The translations under genes were made by a program, and so were the position numbers. A DNA stretch of 64,000 nt from UBA6163 sp031411655 (GTDB lineage: Bacteria > Planctomycetota > Planctomycetia > Pirellulales > Pirellulaceae). The notes beneath the pieces were generated by a model. That model was not told the origin of the DNA, ran no database searches, and saw only the letters and a list, made by a program, of their open reading frames with translations. Shown here one piece after another: positions 53,497 to 62,472 of this stretch (its first letter is position 1; each line of letters starts with the position of its first letter). The DNA lies in contig JANOBM010000036.1 in the NCBI GenBank assembly GCA_031411655.1, forward strand, positions 1 through 64,000. The letters are read 5' to 3'.

Positions 53497-55845
53497 ATGA
53501 AATTTCGTTTTCCCATTCTGATCATCGACGAAGACTTTCGTTCAGAAAACACCTCGGGTCTTGGTATTCGAGCACTAGCGCAGGCGATTGAGGGGGAAGG
53601 CGCTGAGGTGGTTGGCGCCACTAGCTACGGAGACCTTTCGCAATTCGCACAGCAGCAATCACGGGCTTCTGCCTTCATTTTGTCGATCGATGATGAGGAG
53701 TTCTCGGCGGGAGGCAATGACGTTCCCGCGATCGAAAAGCTGCGAGAATTCATCCAGGAAATCCGTTTTAAAAATTCGGAGATCCCGATTTTTCTTTATG
53801 GAGAGACACGTACGTCGAGCCATATTCCCAACGACATTTTAAGGGAATTGCATGGATTCATTCACATGTTCGAAGACACTCCAGAATTTGTCGCGAGGCA
53901 TATTTTGCGAGAAGCTCGTGCTTATACCGACAGTCTCGCACCGCCTTTTTTTAGGGCGTTAGTGCATTATGCGCAGGATGGATCGTATTCGTGGCATTGC
54001 CCAGGACACTCCGGCGGCGTCGCATTTTTAAAGAGTCCAGTGGGCCAGATGTTTCATCAGTTTTTTGGTGAAAACATGCTTCGTGCTGACGTTTGCAATG
54101 CGGTCGAGGAACTCGGACAATTGCTCGATCACACCGGACCGATTGCCGCTTCCGAACGGAACGCGGCGCGTATCTTCTCGGCCGATCATTGTTTCTTTGT
54201 GACAAACGGTACGTCGACGTCGAACAAGATGGTTTGGCATTCAACGGTTGCATCGGGAGATATCGTTGTCGTTGACAGGAATTGTCATAAGTCGATATTG
54301 CACTCGATCATCATGACGGGAGCGGTACCGGTGTTCTTGACGCCGACACGCAATAACTTGGGCTTGATCGGGCCGATACCCCTGGATGAGTTCAGGCCAG
54401 AAAACATCCAAAAGAAGATCGACGCGAACCCATTCGCGCGAGAAGCGCAGGCGGCAAATCCAGGGCGTCGCCCCAGAATCTTGACGATCACGCAAAGCAC
54501 TTACGACGGAATCATCTACAACGTCGAAACGCTGAAAGAGGTTCTCGACGGTCAAATCGACACGCTGCATTTCGACGAAGCTTGGCTTCCGCACGCAACG
54601 TTCCACGAGTTTTATCGAAACATGCATGCGATCGGACGAGATCGGCCGACCTGCCAAGATTCCATGATCTTTGCCACGCATTCGACCCATAAGCTACTGG
54701 CTGGAATTTCCCAAGCTTCGCAAATATTGGTGCAAGAGTCGAAAACAAGGGTCCTCGATCGGCATATATTCAATGAAGCGTACTTAATGCATACGTCCAC
54801 TTCGCCGCAGTACGCGATCATCGCTTCGTGCGACGTGGCGGCGGCCATGATGGAACCGCCCGGTGGCACGGCGTTGGTCGAAGAGTCGATCGCCGAAGCG
54901 ATGAACTTCAGGCGTGCGATGCGAAAGGTCGATGCGGAATGGGGAAGCGATTGGTGGTTCCAGGTTTGGGGACCCGATGACATCGCTGAATCCGGAATCG
55001 GCGAACGGGACGATTGGCTATTGCGGGCCGATGACAATTGGCACGGATTCGGCAATCTGGCGCCAGGATTCAACATGCTGGATCCGATCAAGGCAACGGT
55101 TGTGACCCCGGGGCTGAATGTCAAAGGGCAGTTCGCTGAATCCGGAATCCCAGCCTCGATTGTTACGCGTTATCTCGTCGAACATGGCGTCATTGTCGAG
55201 AAGACGGGGCTCTACTCTTTCTTCATTATGTTTACGATCGGCATCACGAAAGGTCGCTGGAACACACTGCTTAGCGCCCTCCAGCAGTTCAAGGATGATT
55301 ACGACAAGAACCAGCCAATGTGGCGGATCCTTCCGGAATTCGTGCAGCAATATCCCCGTTATGAAGCCATCGGTTTGAAGGATTTGTGTCAGCAAATCCA
55401 CGATACTTACAAGGCAAACGATATCGCACGGGTAACGACCGAAATGTATTTGTCTCACATGCATCCGGCGATGAAACCATCCGACGCATTCGCAATGATG
55501 ACGCATCGCGAAATCGATCGAGTCGAGATCGACGACCTTGAAGGTCGAGCGACCGCGGTCCTGCTCACGCCGTATCCACCGGGCATTCCACTCCTGATTC
55601 CCGGGGAGCGATTCAATAAGACGATCGTTGAGTACTTGCGATTCGCGCGGATGTTTAACGAGCGATTCCCTGGCTTCGATACCGATATCCATGGGCTGGT
55701 CGAGGAGACCGTTGAGGGCAATCGGCGTTACTATGTGGATTGCGTTCGGTCGAAACCGCAGCGAACGAACGTGGTTGGCGTATCGGAAAAAGGCCTTGGG
55801 CATGATGCAAAGCCGGACGACGCGGCCGCTCCACTTCGTGCCTAG
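53497..55845 (+). CDS. Orn/Lys/Arg decarboxylase, class I (probably arginine decarboxylase)
   Basis: 782 residues from ATG 53497; the frame continues upstream (ATG 53452 possible). N-terminal wing domain (about 1-130, FPILIIDEDFRSENTSG) like a response-regulator fold, a PLP-dependent core and a C-terminal domain. Seen: WHCPGHSGGVAF, FFVTNGTSTSNKMVWH, HFDEAW near residue 358 and THSTHKLLAGISQAS with the PLP Lys near 399. This is the fold-type I family of E. coli AdiA, CadA and SpeC. Length (AdiA about 755) suggests arginine, which fits an agmatine pathway with aguB at 6.7 kb, but lysine or ornithine cannot be ruled out. It follows DUF2721 after 117 bases. Confidence 0.87.
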   Translation: MKFRFPILIIDEDFRSENTSGLGIRALAQAIEGEGAEVVGATSYGDLSQFAQQQSRASAFILSIDDEEFSAGGNDVPAIEKLREFIQEIRFKNSEIPIFLYGETRTSSHIPNDILRELHGFIHMFEDTPEFVARHILREARAYTDSLAPPFFRALVHYAQDGSYSWHCPGHSGGVAFLKSPVGQMFHQFFGENMLRADVCNAVEELGQLLDHTGPIAASERNAARIFSADHCFFVTNGTSTSNKMVWHSTVASGDIVVVDRNCHKSILHSIIMTGAVPVFLTPTRNNLGLIGPIPLDEFRPENIQKKIDANPFAREAQAANPGRRPRILTITQSTYDGIIYNVETLKEVLDGQIDTLHFDEAWLPHATFHEFYRNMHAIGRDRPTCQDSMIFATHSTHKLLAGISQASQILVQESKTRVLDRHIFNEAYLMHTSTSPQYAIIASCDVAAAMMEPPGGTALVEESIAEAMNFRRAMRKVDAEWGSDWWFQVWGPDDIAESGIGERDDWLLRADDNWHGFGNLAPGFNMLDPIKATVVTPGLNVKGQFAESGIPASIVTRYLVEHGVIVEKTGLYSFFIMFTIGITKGRWNTLLSALQQFKDDYDKNQPMWRILPEFVQQYPRYEAIGLKDLCQQIHDTYKANDIARVTTEMYLSHMHPAMKPSDAFAMMTHREIDRVEIDDLEGRATAVLLTPYPPGIPLLIPGERFNKTIVEYLRFARMFNERFPGFDTDIHGLVEETVEGNRRYYVDCVRSKPQRTNVVGVSEKGLGHDAKPDDAAAPLRA

Positions 55846-55940
55846 CCTTTCGTTCCACGATAATATCGTCCGAACAAACGCCAGATGGATTCACTCGCCG
55901 GTGAAAAGATTCGTTCTTCGCCGTTGGGAGTCGCCGGCTT

Positions 55941-56000
55941 TGCCTTGACATGCCTTGCAATGAGATGCCTTGACATGACTTGCCTTGCAATGAAATGACA
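55941..56000. repeat. Pentamer-periodic array beginning with TG, 12 units
   Basis: Twelve consecutive five-base units, all beginning TG: tgcct tgaca tgcct tgcaa tgaga tgcct tgaca tgact tgcct tgcaa tgaaa tgaca. The 10-mers tgccttgaca and tgccttgcaa each occur twice. It lies between the convergent decarboxylase and ftsK genes. Confidence 0.85.
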
Positions 56001-56037
56001 GGGCACTCGCAGGCGACGCGATGGTGACCCTGGACTG

Positions 56038-58920
56038 TTAGTCATCGTTTTGATCGAAACTCGCTGCAGGCTTCCCGGCCGTGAGACTCGCGGTTGAGGT
56101 TGATTCTAAGCCTTGCATGCGTTCCCAATCGGCCATCGTGATGGTGACTTCGCGAGCTTGGCTTCCATTGTAATCGCCGACCAACCCATCTTCGGCCATG
56201 TAGTCAATCAATCTTGCGGCGCGGCCATATCCGATTCCTAAGCATCGCTGCAAAAGTGAGACGCTTCCGCGACCTTCCCGAACAACGACTTCGATCGCGC
56301 TTTCATACAATTCGTCCCGCTTCTTCAGTCCGCCGGCAACCATCGCGGGCGCTGCGCCTTCGGGTTCTTCGATCTTTAGGTTCATCAATTCGCCGACGAA
56401 ATTTTGCTCGCCGGTACTGCAGTGGGCGACGACACGGTCGATTTCGGCATCCGACAAATAGGTTCCCTGTCCTCGCATGATCACACTCGTTCCAGGCCAA
56501 AGGAAGAGCATATCACCATTGCCGAGCAACTTGTCAGCTCCATTCTCGTCAAGTACGACGCGGCTATCCGTTTTACTCGCAACTTGAAAGCTCAGTCGCG
56601 CCGGAAGGTTGCTCTTGATTAGGCCTGTAATCACGTCGACCGTTGGTTTTTGGGTTGCAAGGATCAAGTGAATTCCAACAGCACGACTCTTTTGCGCCAA
56701 GCGAATGATATGAGTTTCGACTTCTTTGCCAGCCGTCATCATCAAGTCTGCCATCTCGTCGGCGATGATGACAATAAACGGCAGTCGTTCGGGAATGCCC
56801 GACGCGCCATCGTTTTCGTCGACTTCAAGGCGTCGATAGAGTTCTTCGCGGCCCAAGTCATTGTAGCTGTTGATATGCCTAACCCCGGCTTTGGCAAGCA
56901 GCGCGTATCGCTCTTCCATTTTTTCAACAGCCCAAGCAAGGATCGCTTCGGCTTTTTTCATGTCGGTTACAACGGGGTGCATTAAGTGTGGCAGACGGCC
57001 ATAGCCCGACAACTCCACCATCTTCGGGTCGATCATCAGCATCCGGACTTCATCCGGCCTGCACATCATCAAAATTGAAGTGATGATGGCGTTCAAGCAA
57101 ACGCTCTTACCGGTACCCGTGCGTCCTGCGATCAATAGGTGTGGCATCTTCGCAAGGTCGACCGTCAGCGGATTTCCTGAGACATCCTTTCCAAGAAATA
57201 CAGGGATGTTCATCTTATGGGTGATGTGTTGCGATTCCTCGATCACATCGCGCAAACGGACGACTTGTCGAATCTCGTTTGGAATCTCGATACCGACTGT
57301 ATTCTTGCCGGGTATGGGGGCGACGATTCGCACGCTCGGTACCCGAAGGGCGATTGCCAAGTCGTCGGCCAGTGCAGTGACTTTACTCAACCTTAATCCC
57401 GGTTCCAACTCGATTTCGTAGAGCGCGATCACGGGGCCCGGTTCGACCTCTCCGACATTGATATTAATTCCAAAGCTTTTGAAGGCGTTGACGAGCTGAA
57501 CCGCTTTCCGTCGTAGCTCAACGTCTTGTTCTGCATAACTGAAGTCTTCGGACTCATCGAGCAGTTCAACGCTTGGGCAATGGTATCCTTCCATGTCCTC
57601 CGGGAACTCTTCGGCGGCCGCGTCAATTTCCGCTTGAAGATCAAGTCGCTTTTTCGGCGTCTTGATTTTGATCAGTGCTCCCGGATGTGGCTCATCGCCG
57701 CGAAGAGTGAGATCCTCGCCATCCATTTCCAGTTCGCGGAGCACTGGCGCCGGTTCCGGAAGAGTCTCTGCGGCCTCAAAGCCGTCGGGATGGGCGTCTG
57801 AAAAGTTAGGTGTCCCAGGCGAACCGGGATCGAGCGATTCTTCTGGCGTGTGCGAATCGGATCGACCTGCATTCTTTTTCTTCAATCCAATCGCGGCCGC
57901 TGCGGCGAGTCCCACCGCTGCCGCGCCTCCAGCCAATTTGGTTAGGCCGCTAGCGGCGGTTCCGCTCTTGGCGTCAGTGGCTTTTCCATGGTCGGCATCC
58001 ACAGCGTTTTCTTTGGTAGCGACCAAGTTCTCATGGGAGTGCGCAGCCGCAGTGGCCGCATCCGTCGATCCATCGGCCCCCTTCGCTCGGCTACGAATTT
58101 TAATACTCGGTTCTTGCGATGGCGGACCGTTTGCCTCGACACCAACAATACCCGTTGCAGGTCCGTTTGTCGGCGTCCCTATGTGGATGCTTCCCGCTAT
58201 CGGTGAATCGAGATCGGTTGATGCTTTGCGGGGCTTTCGTGTGGACGTCGGCACTACGCTGACCGCGGTCACAATGCCTTTGCGGGATGCCATGGCTCCG
58301 CTGCGAAAGACGATCCAGCCTGCATACCAAAGTGCATAATCGGTCACCATCAAAAAGGATATGGCGAGTAATGTGATGGTTAGGATCCAAGCTCCCGGTC
58401 CGGCGAAGTGGAACTCAAGCCATGTGGACGCCATAGCGCCCAAGTAGCCGCCGGCGCCCACGGTAGGGAAGCCGGTTGGCTGCCAGCCGGATAAGGACGC
58501 CGCAGTCGACATCGCAAGGACAAATAGGGAGCCTCCCAGCGAACGCAATACCGGAGCATTCATACCGCCACGCGATAATAACGCCGTTGCAATCCCTCCC
58601 CCCGCAGCGATCACCAGGCTCACCGACACGCCAATCGCGTCGATGAAAAGGCCAGAAATCAGAGCTCCCCAGTAGCCGCAGGCGTTGGTGATCGTGTCGT
58701 TTTGGGGATAGAGAGTGATGTCGGGGCTGTAGAAAAGCCGTATCGGCCATGGAGGGGTGCTGACCGGGTCCGCCGGATCTCGGGTAACGACTGAAACAAG
58801 CAGCATCAGCGTCACGGCGACAAGCCCAAGGGCAAAACTGTCACGCTGCAGGTCACGAGGATTGGTCGTTGACCTTGCGTGACTGCGGTCCTCTTTCGCG
58901 ACGGTGACAGCGTTGGCCAT
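56038..58920 (-). CDS. ftsK: DNA translocase FtsK/SpoIIIE
   Basis: 960 residues from ATG 58920 (MANAVTVAKEDRSH); the longer open frame to 59061 lacks a membrane-protein-like start. Layout: about four N-terminal membrane helices (to residue 240), a Pro/Ala/Thr-rich linker with acidic runs (about 240-480), then the RecA-like motor. Seen: IAGRTGTGKSVCLN Walker A near residues 593-605, VRMLMIDPKMVELS Walker B, and a gamma winged helix from about 870 (VSLLQRCLGIGYGRAARLID) that reads KOPS-type DNA signals. It pumps chromosomes through the division septum. Planctomycetes mostly lack FtsZ (family-level knowledge), so FtsK here works without the classical divisome. It converges on the decarboxylase. 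Confidence 0.93.
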   Translation of the reverse strand: MANAVTVAKEDRSHARSTTNPRDLQRDSFALGLVAVTLMLLVSVVTRDPADPVSTPPWPIRLFYSPDITLYPQNDTITNACGYWGALISGLFIDAIGVSVSLVIAAGGGIATALLSRGGMNAPVLRSLGGSLFVLAMSTAASLSGWQPTGFPTVGAGGYLGAMASTWLEFHFAGPGAWILTITLLAISFLMVTDYALWYAGWIVFRSGAMASRKGIVTAVSVVPTSTRKPRKASTDLDSPIAGSIHIGTPTNGPATGIVGVEANGPPSQEPSIKIRSRAKGADGSTDAATAAAHSHENLVATKENAVDADHGKATDAKSGTAASGLTKLAGGAAAVGLAAAAAIGLKKKNAGRSDSHTPEESLDPGSPGTPNFSDAHPDGFEAAETLPEPAPVLRELEMDGEDLTLRGDEPHPGALIKIKTPKKRLDLQAEIDAAAEEFPEDMEGYHCPSVELLDESEDFSYAEQDVELRRKAVQLVNAFKSFGININVGEVEPGPVIALYEIELEPGLRLSKVTALADDLAIALRVPSVRIVAPIPGKNTVGIEIPNEIRQVVRLRDVIEESQHITHKMNIPVFLGKDVSGNPLTVDLAKMPHLLIAGRTGTGKSVCLNAIITSILMMCRPDEVRMLMIDPKMVELSGYGRLPHLMHPVVTDMKKAEAILAWAVEKMEERYALLAKAGVRHINSYNDLGREELYRRLEVDENDGASGIPERLPFIVIIADEMADLMMTAGKEVETHIIRLAQKSRAVGIHLILATQKPTVDVITGLIKSNLPARLSFQVASKTDSRVVLDENGADKLLGNGDMLFLWPGTSVIMRGQGTYLSDAEIDRVVAHCSTGEQNFVGELMNLKIEEPEGAAPAMVAGGLKKRDELYESAIEVVVREGRGSVSLLQRCLGIGYGRAARLIDYMAEDGLVGDYNGSQAREVTITMADWERMQGLESTSTASLTAGKPAASFDQNDD

Positions 58921-59254
58921 GAGTTCGGCATTGAATGGGAAATCGAAACAGATCGCCTCAATCGACTCTATCGACCATCCTCGCACCGCTTCGCGACTTC
59001 TGACCCGCGAGATCCGGATAACCGGAATGATCGCGCAGCTCCTAATCGAAGGCTGTTGCAAGCAAACGAGAATTCAATCGTCCTGACGATTTCGACTTTT
59101 AGGCTTCGGACCAAAAATATCCCCGATTCACTCACTTGCCGAGACTACGCTTTCGCAATCAGTCGGCTGCGATGTTATCCTTGTAAGCGAGGCTGACGTT
59201 GCGGTGTCTTGACCCATTCAGCCGTCCTCTTTTCCCCTGAATAAGGATTCGGCC
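58921..59254. other. 334-bp divergent spacer between ftsK and pilB
   Basis: No gene supported; open frames here are extensions or shadows of ftsK. It should contain both promoters; no clear consensus is visible. The stretch before 59255 contains ctgaataaggattc, with AAGGA about 7 bases before the pilB ATG. Confidence 0.5.
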
Positions 59255-61006
59255 ATGGCACGCGGCGCCCGAGACTTTACCGATTTACTGCTTCAACGAG
59301 GTGTGGTCAGTCTCGACCAATTGACCGAAGCTGAGGCCCGGGCAAAGACCACCGGTAAGTCGCTCGGCGACACCTTGATCGAGATCGAGTATGCGACTCC
59401 GGAAGAGGTGACGATGGCGCTTGCCGAGTTCAATCACATGCCCTACGTCGACCTGCGTGAGCATCGGATTGAAGAAGGCGTGATTGAACTTGTGCCGGAA
59501 TCGGTTGCCCGTGAAAACATGGTGCTCCCTTATTCGGAGGCCGATGGCGCCATCCGCGTGCTGATTGCCGACCCTTTTGATCTCGAAACGGTCGAAAAAC
59601 TAAGATTCATTCTCAACCGGAAAATTGAGACGGCGCTCGCCCCTCGTTTGGCGATACAGGAAGCCATCAACCATTACTATGGTCAGGTCGAAGGCGAGTC
59701 CGCCGACTCGATGCTGCAAGAATTCACCGATACGGCAATCGACTTCACCGAGACGAGCGAGGAATCGGGCGGTGGTGGCGACCAGGACGCCGATGACGAC
59801 AGCGCTCCGGTCATTCGCTTAGTGCAATTGATGATTGCCGAGGCCGTCCAGCTTCGCGCTTCGGATATTCACTTGGAACCCTTTGAGGACCGAATTCGAA
59901 TCCGATACCGGATCGACGGCGTCTGTGTCGAACGCGATTGCCCCCCCAAAAGAATGCTGTCGGCGATTGTGGCCCGTATCAAGATTTTGGCCAAGATCGA
60001 CATTTCGGAGAAAAGGCGACCTCAGGATGGTCGAATCAAGCTGACCGTCGGCGACAAACAGCTCGACCTCCGAGTCAGTATCATCCCGACGAACCACGGG
60101 CAATCGGTGGTCATGCGACTGCTAGACAAAGACAACATCAAAGTCGGTACACGGCAGCTTGGGCTTGCCGAGCGTGATTTCAAGAATTTCAACTCGCTCA
60201 TCAAGCGTCCCAACGGGATCATTTTGGTAACGGGACCGACTGGTTCCGGCAAAACGACGACTCTGTACGCATCGCTGAATGCATTGAACAGGCCGGACCG
60301 AAAGATCATCACGGCAGAAGATCCGGTCGAGTATTACCTACCCGGTATTAACCAAGTCGAGGTGCGGCACAACATCGGTCTCGACTTTGCTCGCATCATT
60401 CGAGCTATGCTTCGCCAAGCACCGAACATCATCTTGGTGGGAGAAATGCGAGATCATGAGACTGCATCGATGGGAATTCAGGCTAGTCTAACTGGACACT
60501 TGGTATTCAGTACACTGCATACGAACGATGCGCCCAGTGCTGTATCACGTATGGTGGACATAGGTGTACCTAGCTATATGGTCGCAAGTAGCGTGATTGC
60601 TATCCTGGCGCAGCGCTTGGTGCGGACGATCTGCCCTCGCTGCAAGCAAAGGTACAACCCGCCTGAGAGTGTCTTGGCAGATTCTGGGTTGCCGCCTGAG
60701 ATGATTCGGCAGGCCGAATTCGCCAAAGGAAAAGGGTGCACGTATTGCCAGCGATCGGGTTATCGCGGTCGTATTGGGATTTACGAATTGATGCTGATCA
60801 ACTCGAAAATCCGTGAGATGATGTTCAAAAATGTGGGCGGAAAAGATTTGCGGGTCGCTGCCATAAAGAACGGCATGACAACGCTTTACGCGGATGGAAT
60901 GCGGAAGGTTTGCCGCGGGATCACTTCGTTTGAAGAGGTCTACCGCGTCGCCAAGAAGACGGAGCAGGAAGATCTGGCATTCCAAACGGTCATCCGCGAG
61001 GGCTAA
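59255..61006 (+). CDS. pilB: Type II secretion/type IV pilus assembly ATPase (GspE/PilB family)
   Basis: 583 residues. N-terminal MshEN domains (FTDLLLQRGVVSLDQL, LGDTLIEIEYATPEEVTMALAE), then N2-type RASDIHLEPFEDRIRIRYRIDG, Walker A GPTGSGKTTTLYA, AEDPVEYYL, and a C-terminal tetracysteine zinc motif CPRC...CTYC. This ATPase powers pilin or pseudopilin assembly at the inner membrane. Oddity: where most family members have RQDPD followed by GEIRD, this one reads RQAPN and GEMRD, while the paralogue at 62.5 kb keeps RQDPD and GEIRD. The Walker B Glu and the following Asp are kept. Divergent from ftsK, and 322 bases before pilT. Confidence 0.92.
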   Translation: MARGARDFTDLLLQRGVVSLDQLTEAEARAKTTGKSLGDTLIEIEYATPEEVTMALAEFNHMPYVDLREHRIEEGVIELVPESVARENMVLPYSEADGAIRVLIADPFDLETVEKLRFILNRKIETALAPRLAIQEAINHYYGQVEGESADSMLQEFTDTAIDFTETSEESGGGGDQDADDDSAPVIRLVQLMIAEAVQLRASDIHLEPFEDRIRIRYRIDGVCVERDCPPKRMLSAIVARIKILAKIDISEKRRPQDGRIKLTVGDKQLDLRVSIIPTNHGQSVVMRLLDKDNIKVGTRQLGLAERDFKNFNSLIKRPNGIILVTGPTGSGKTTTLYASLNALNRPDRKIITAEDPVEYYLPGINQVEVRHNIGLDFARIIRAMLRQAPNIILVGEMRDHETASMGIQASLTGHLVFSTLHTNDAPSAVSRMVDIGVPSYMVASSVIAILAQRLVRTICPRCKQRYNPPESVLADSGLPPEMIRQAEFAKGKGCTYCQRSGYRGRIGIYELMLINSKIREMMFKNVGGKDLRVAAIKNGMTTLYADGMRKVCRGITSFEEVYRVAKKTEQEDLAFQTVIREG

Positions 61007-61328
61007 GCCTCCATTCCGGCTTTGAGGCCGGTTTTGAGGTGGATCGTGTTGCGTCCGGGGAAAAAGCGAGCGATCGCTAACCTCCATCCTGGGGGGCGGT
61101 GTCAGCGGATGCGCGAGGCCAAGGACATCCGACTTCGGCGCATTACCGGAGACGCGGTGTAACGGATTGCGAGCCGTCCGATCCGGGGCTGCGGGGCCGA
61201 AACCGTCGTAAGGATTCGCATTTTTCTCGACAATGGCCCCGTTTCATTGATAATGTCTGGCAGAACGCGTGTTGAGCACGCCCTTTTCTTTAAGTTCCAT
61301 TTGAATCGCCAACTGCGAAGCGACGGGC
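61007..61328. other. 322-bp spacer between pilB and pilT
   Basis: No gene supported. Begins with a small GC hairpin and T-run that could end the pilB transcript; the rest is unremarkable and precedes pilT, which therefore may have its own promoter. Confidence 0.5.
61016..61036 (+). terminator. Weak candidate terminator after pilB
   Basis: CCGGC, six-base loop tttgag, GCCGG, then TTTTG. The 5-bp stem starts nine bases after the pilB stop; the T-run is short, so only weak support. Confidence 0.35.
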
Positions 61329-62432
61329 ATGGCCACGGTCCTCATCGACAAACTGCTCCAGGCAGCTATCAAACAAGGCGTCAGCGATATTCACATCGTT
61401 TGTGGGCAGCCGCCAGTTTTTCGCTTGCATGGACGAATGCGCAAACTCGAAACCAAGACTCTCGAGGCCGAAGATTCGGTGGCGCTGATGAAAAGCATCA
61501 CACCGGAGCGTTGCCAGCGCGAGTTGCAGGAGACCGGTAGTACGGACTTTGGTTTTGCTTTCGGGGAGTTGGCGCGGTTTCGAGTTTCGGTGTTTAAGCA
61601 GCGCGGCTTCATTTCGATGGTGCTGCGTCAGATTCCCAATGACAAGCTGACCCCCGAGCAGCTTGGTCTTCCCGAGTCGGTGGTAAAGCTAGTGCATCGT
61701 CCGCGTGGCTTGTTTCTCGTCACGGGACCGACCGGAAGCGGCAAAAGCACGACCCTGGCGAGCTTGGTAAACATGCTCAACGAAACGGTCGACCACCACA
61801 TCATTACGATCGAAGACCCGATCGAATTTTATCACGACCACAAAAAAAGCACGATCAATCAGCGAGAAGTCGGTGTCGATGTGCCAAGTTTCTCGGAAGC
61901 GATCCGGCGAGCATTGCGGCAGGATCCGGACGTGATTCTGGTGGGCGAGCTTCGAGACTTGGCAACGATCGAGGCCGCCATCTCGGCTGCAGAAACCGGA
62001 CACATTGTTTTCGGCACGCTGCATACCAACAGCGCACAGGGAACCGTCAACCGCATTATCGATGCTTTTCCAGGAAACCTGCAGGATCAAGTGCGAACTC
62101 AGCTCGCCAGTTCGCTCATTGGAGTCGTCGCGCAGACGTTGCTTCCCAAGATTGGTGGGGGCCGTGTTGCAGCTTACGAGATCCTGATCGTCACCTCCGG
62201 CATTAGTAACTTGATCCGCGAAAACAAGACATTCCGAATCAATAGCGCCATTCAGACCGGTGCGAAGTTTGGAATGCAACTGATGGACGATGCTTTATTT
62301 AAGCACTGGTCCGAAGGCCGAGTCACCGTCGAGGATGTGCTTGGAAAAGCTCAGTTGCCCGACGAGCTTGCCAAACGCATTGTTCAGTACCGTCGCGGAA
62401 GCGACGAAGAAGCCGAAGCACCGCATTCGTAG
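61329..62432 (+). CDS. pilT: Type IV pilus retraction ATPase
   Basis: 367 residues. Seen: N-terminal GVSDIHIVCGQPPVFRLHGRM, GPTGSGKSTTLASLVNML Walker A, IIEDP-type HHIITIEDPIEFYHDHK, RQDPDVILVGELRDLATIEAAI (Asp box/Walker B), the FGTLHTNSAQGTVNRIID sensor and a C-terminal helical domain. PilT depolymerises pilin during retraction, giving twitching motility. Length is close to that of E. coli and Pseudomonas PilT (about 345). It lies between two GspE/PilB-type ATPases on the same strand. It follows a 322-base gap and is only 40 bases upstream of the next ATPase gene. Confidence 0.92.
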   Translation: MATVLIDKLLQAAIKQGVSDIHIVCGQPPVFRLHGRMRKLETKTLEAEDSVALMKSITPERCQRELQETGSTDFGFAFGELARFRVSVFKQRGFISMVLRQIPNDKLTPEQLGLPESVVKLVHRPRGLFLVTGPTGSGKSTTLASLVNMLNETVDHHIITIEDPIEFYHDHKKSTINQREVGVDVPSFSEAIRRALRQDPDVILVGELRDLATIEAAISAAETGHIVFGTLHTNSAQGTVNRIIDAFPGNLQDQVRTQLASSLIGVVAQTLLPKIGGGRVAAYEILIVTSGISNLIRENKTFRINSAIQTGAKFGMQLMDDALFKHWSEGRVTVEDVLGKAQLPDELAKRIVQYRRGSDEEAEAPHS

Positions 62433-62472
62433 TCGTCCACGCTCGCTCCCTAGTCAACATAGCCTTACGAAA

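Noticed and set aside
55018..55803. 261-residue open frame on the minus strand
   Set aside because: It is antisense to the well-supported decarboxylase and has no recognisable motif.
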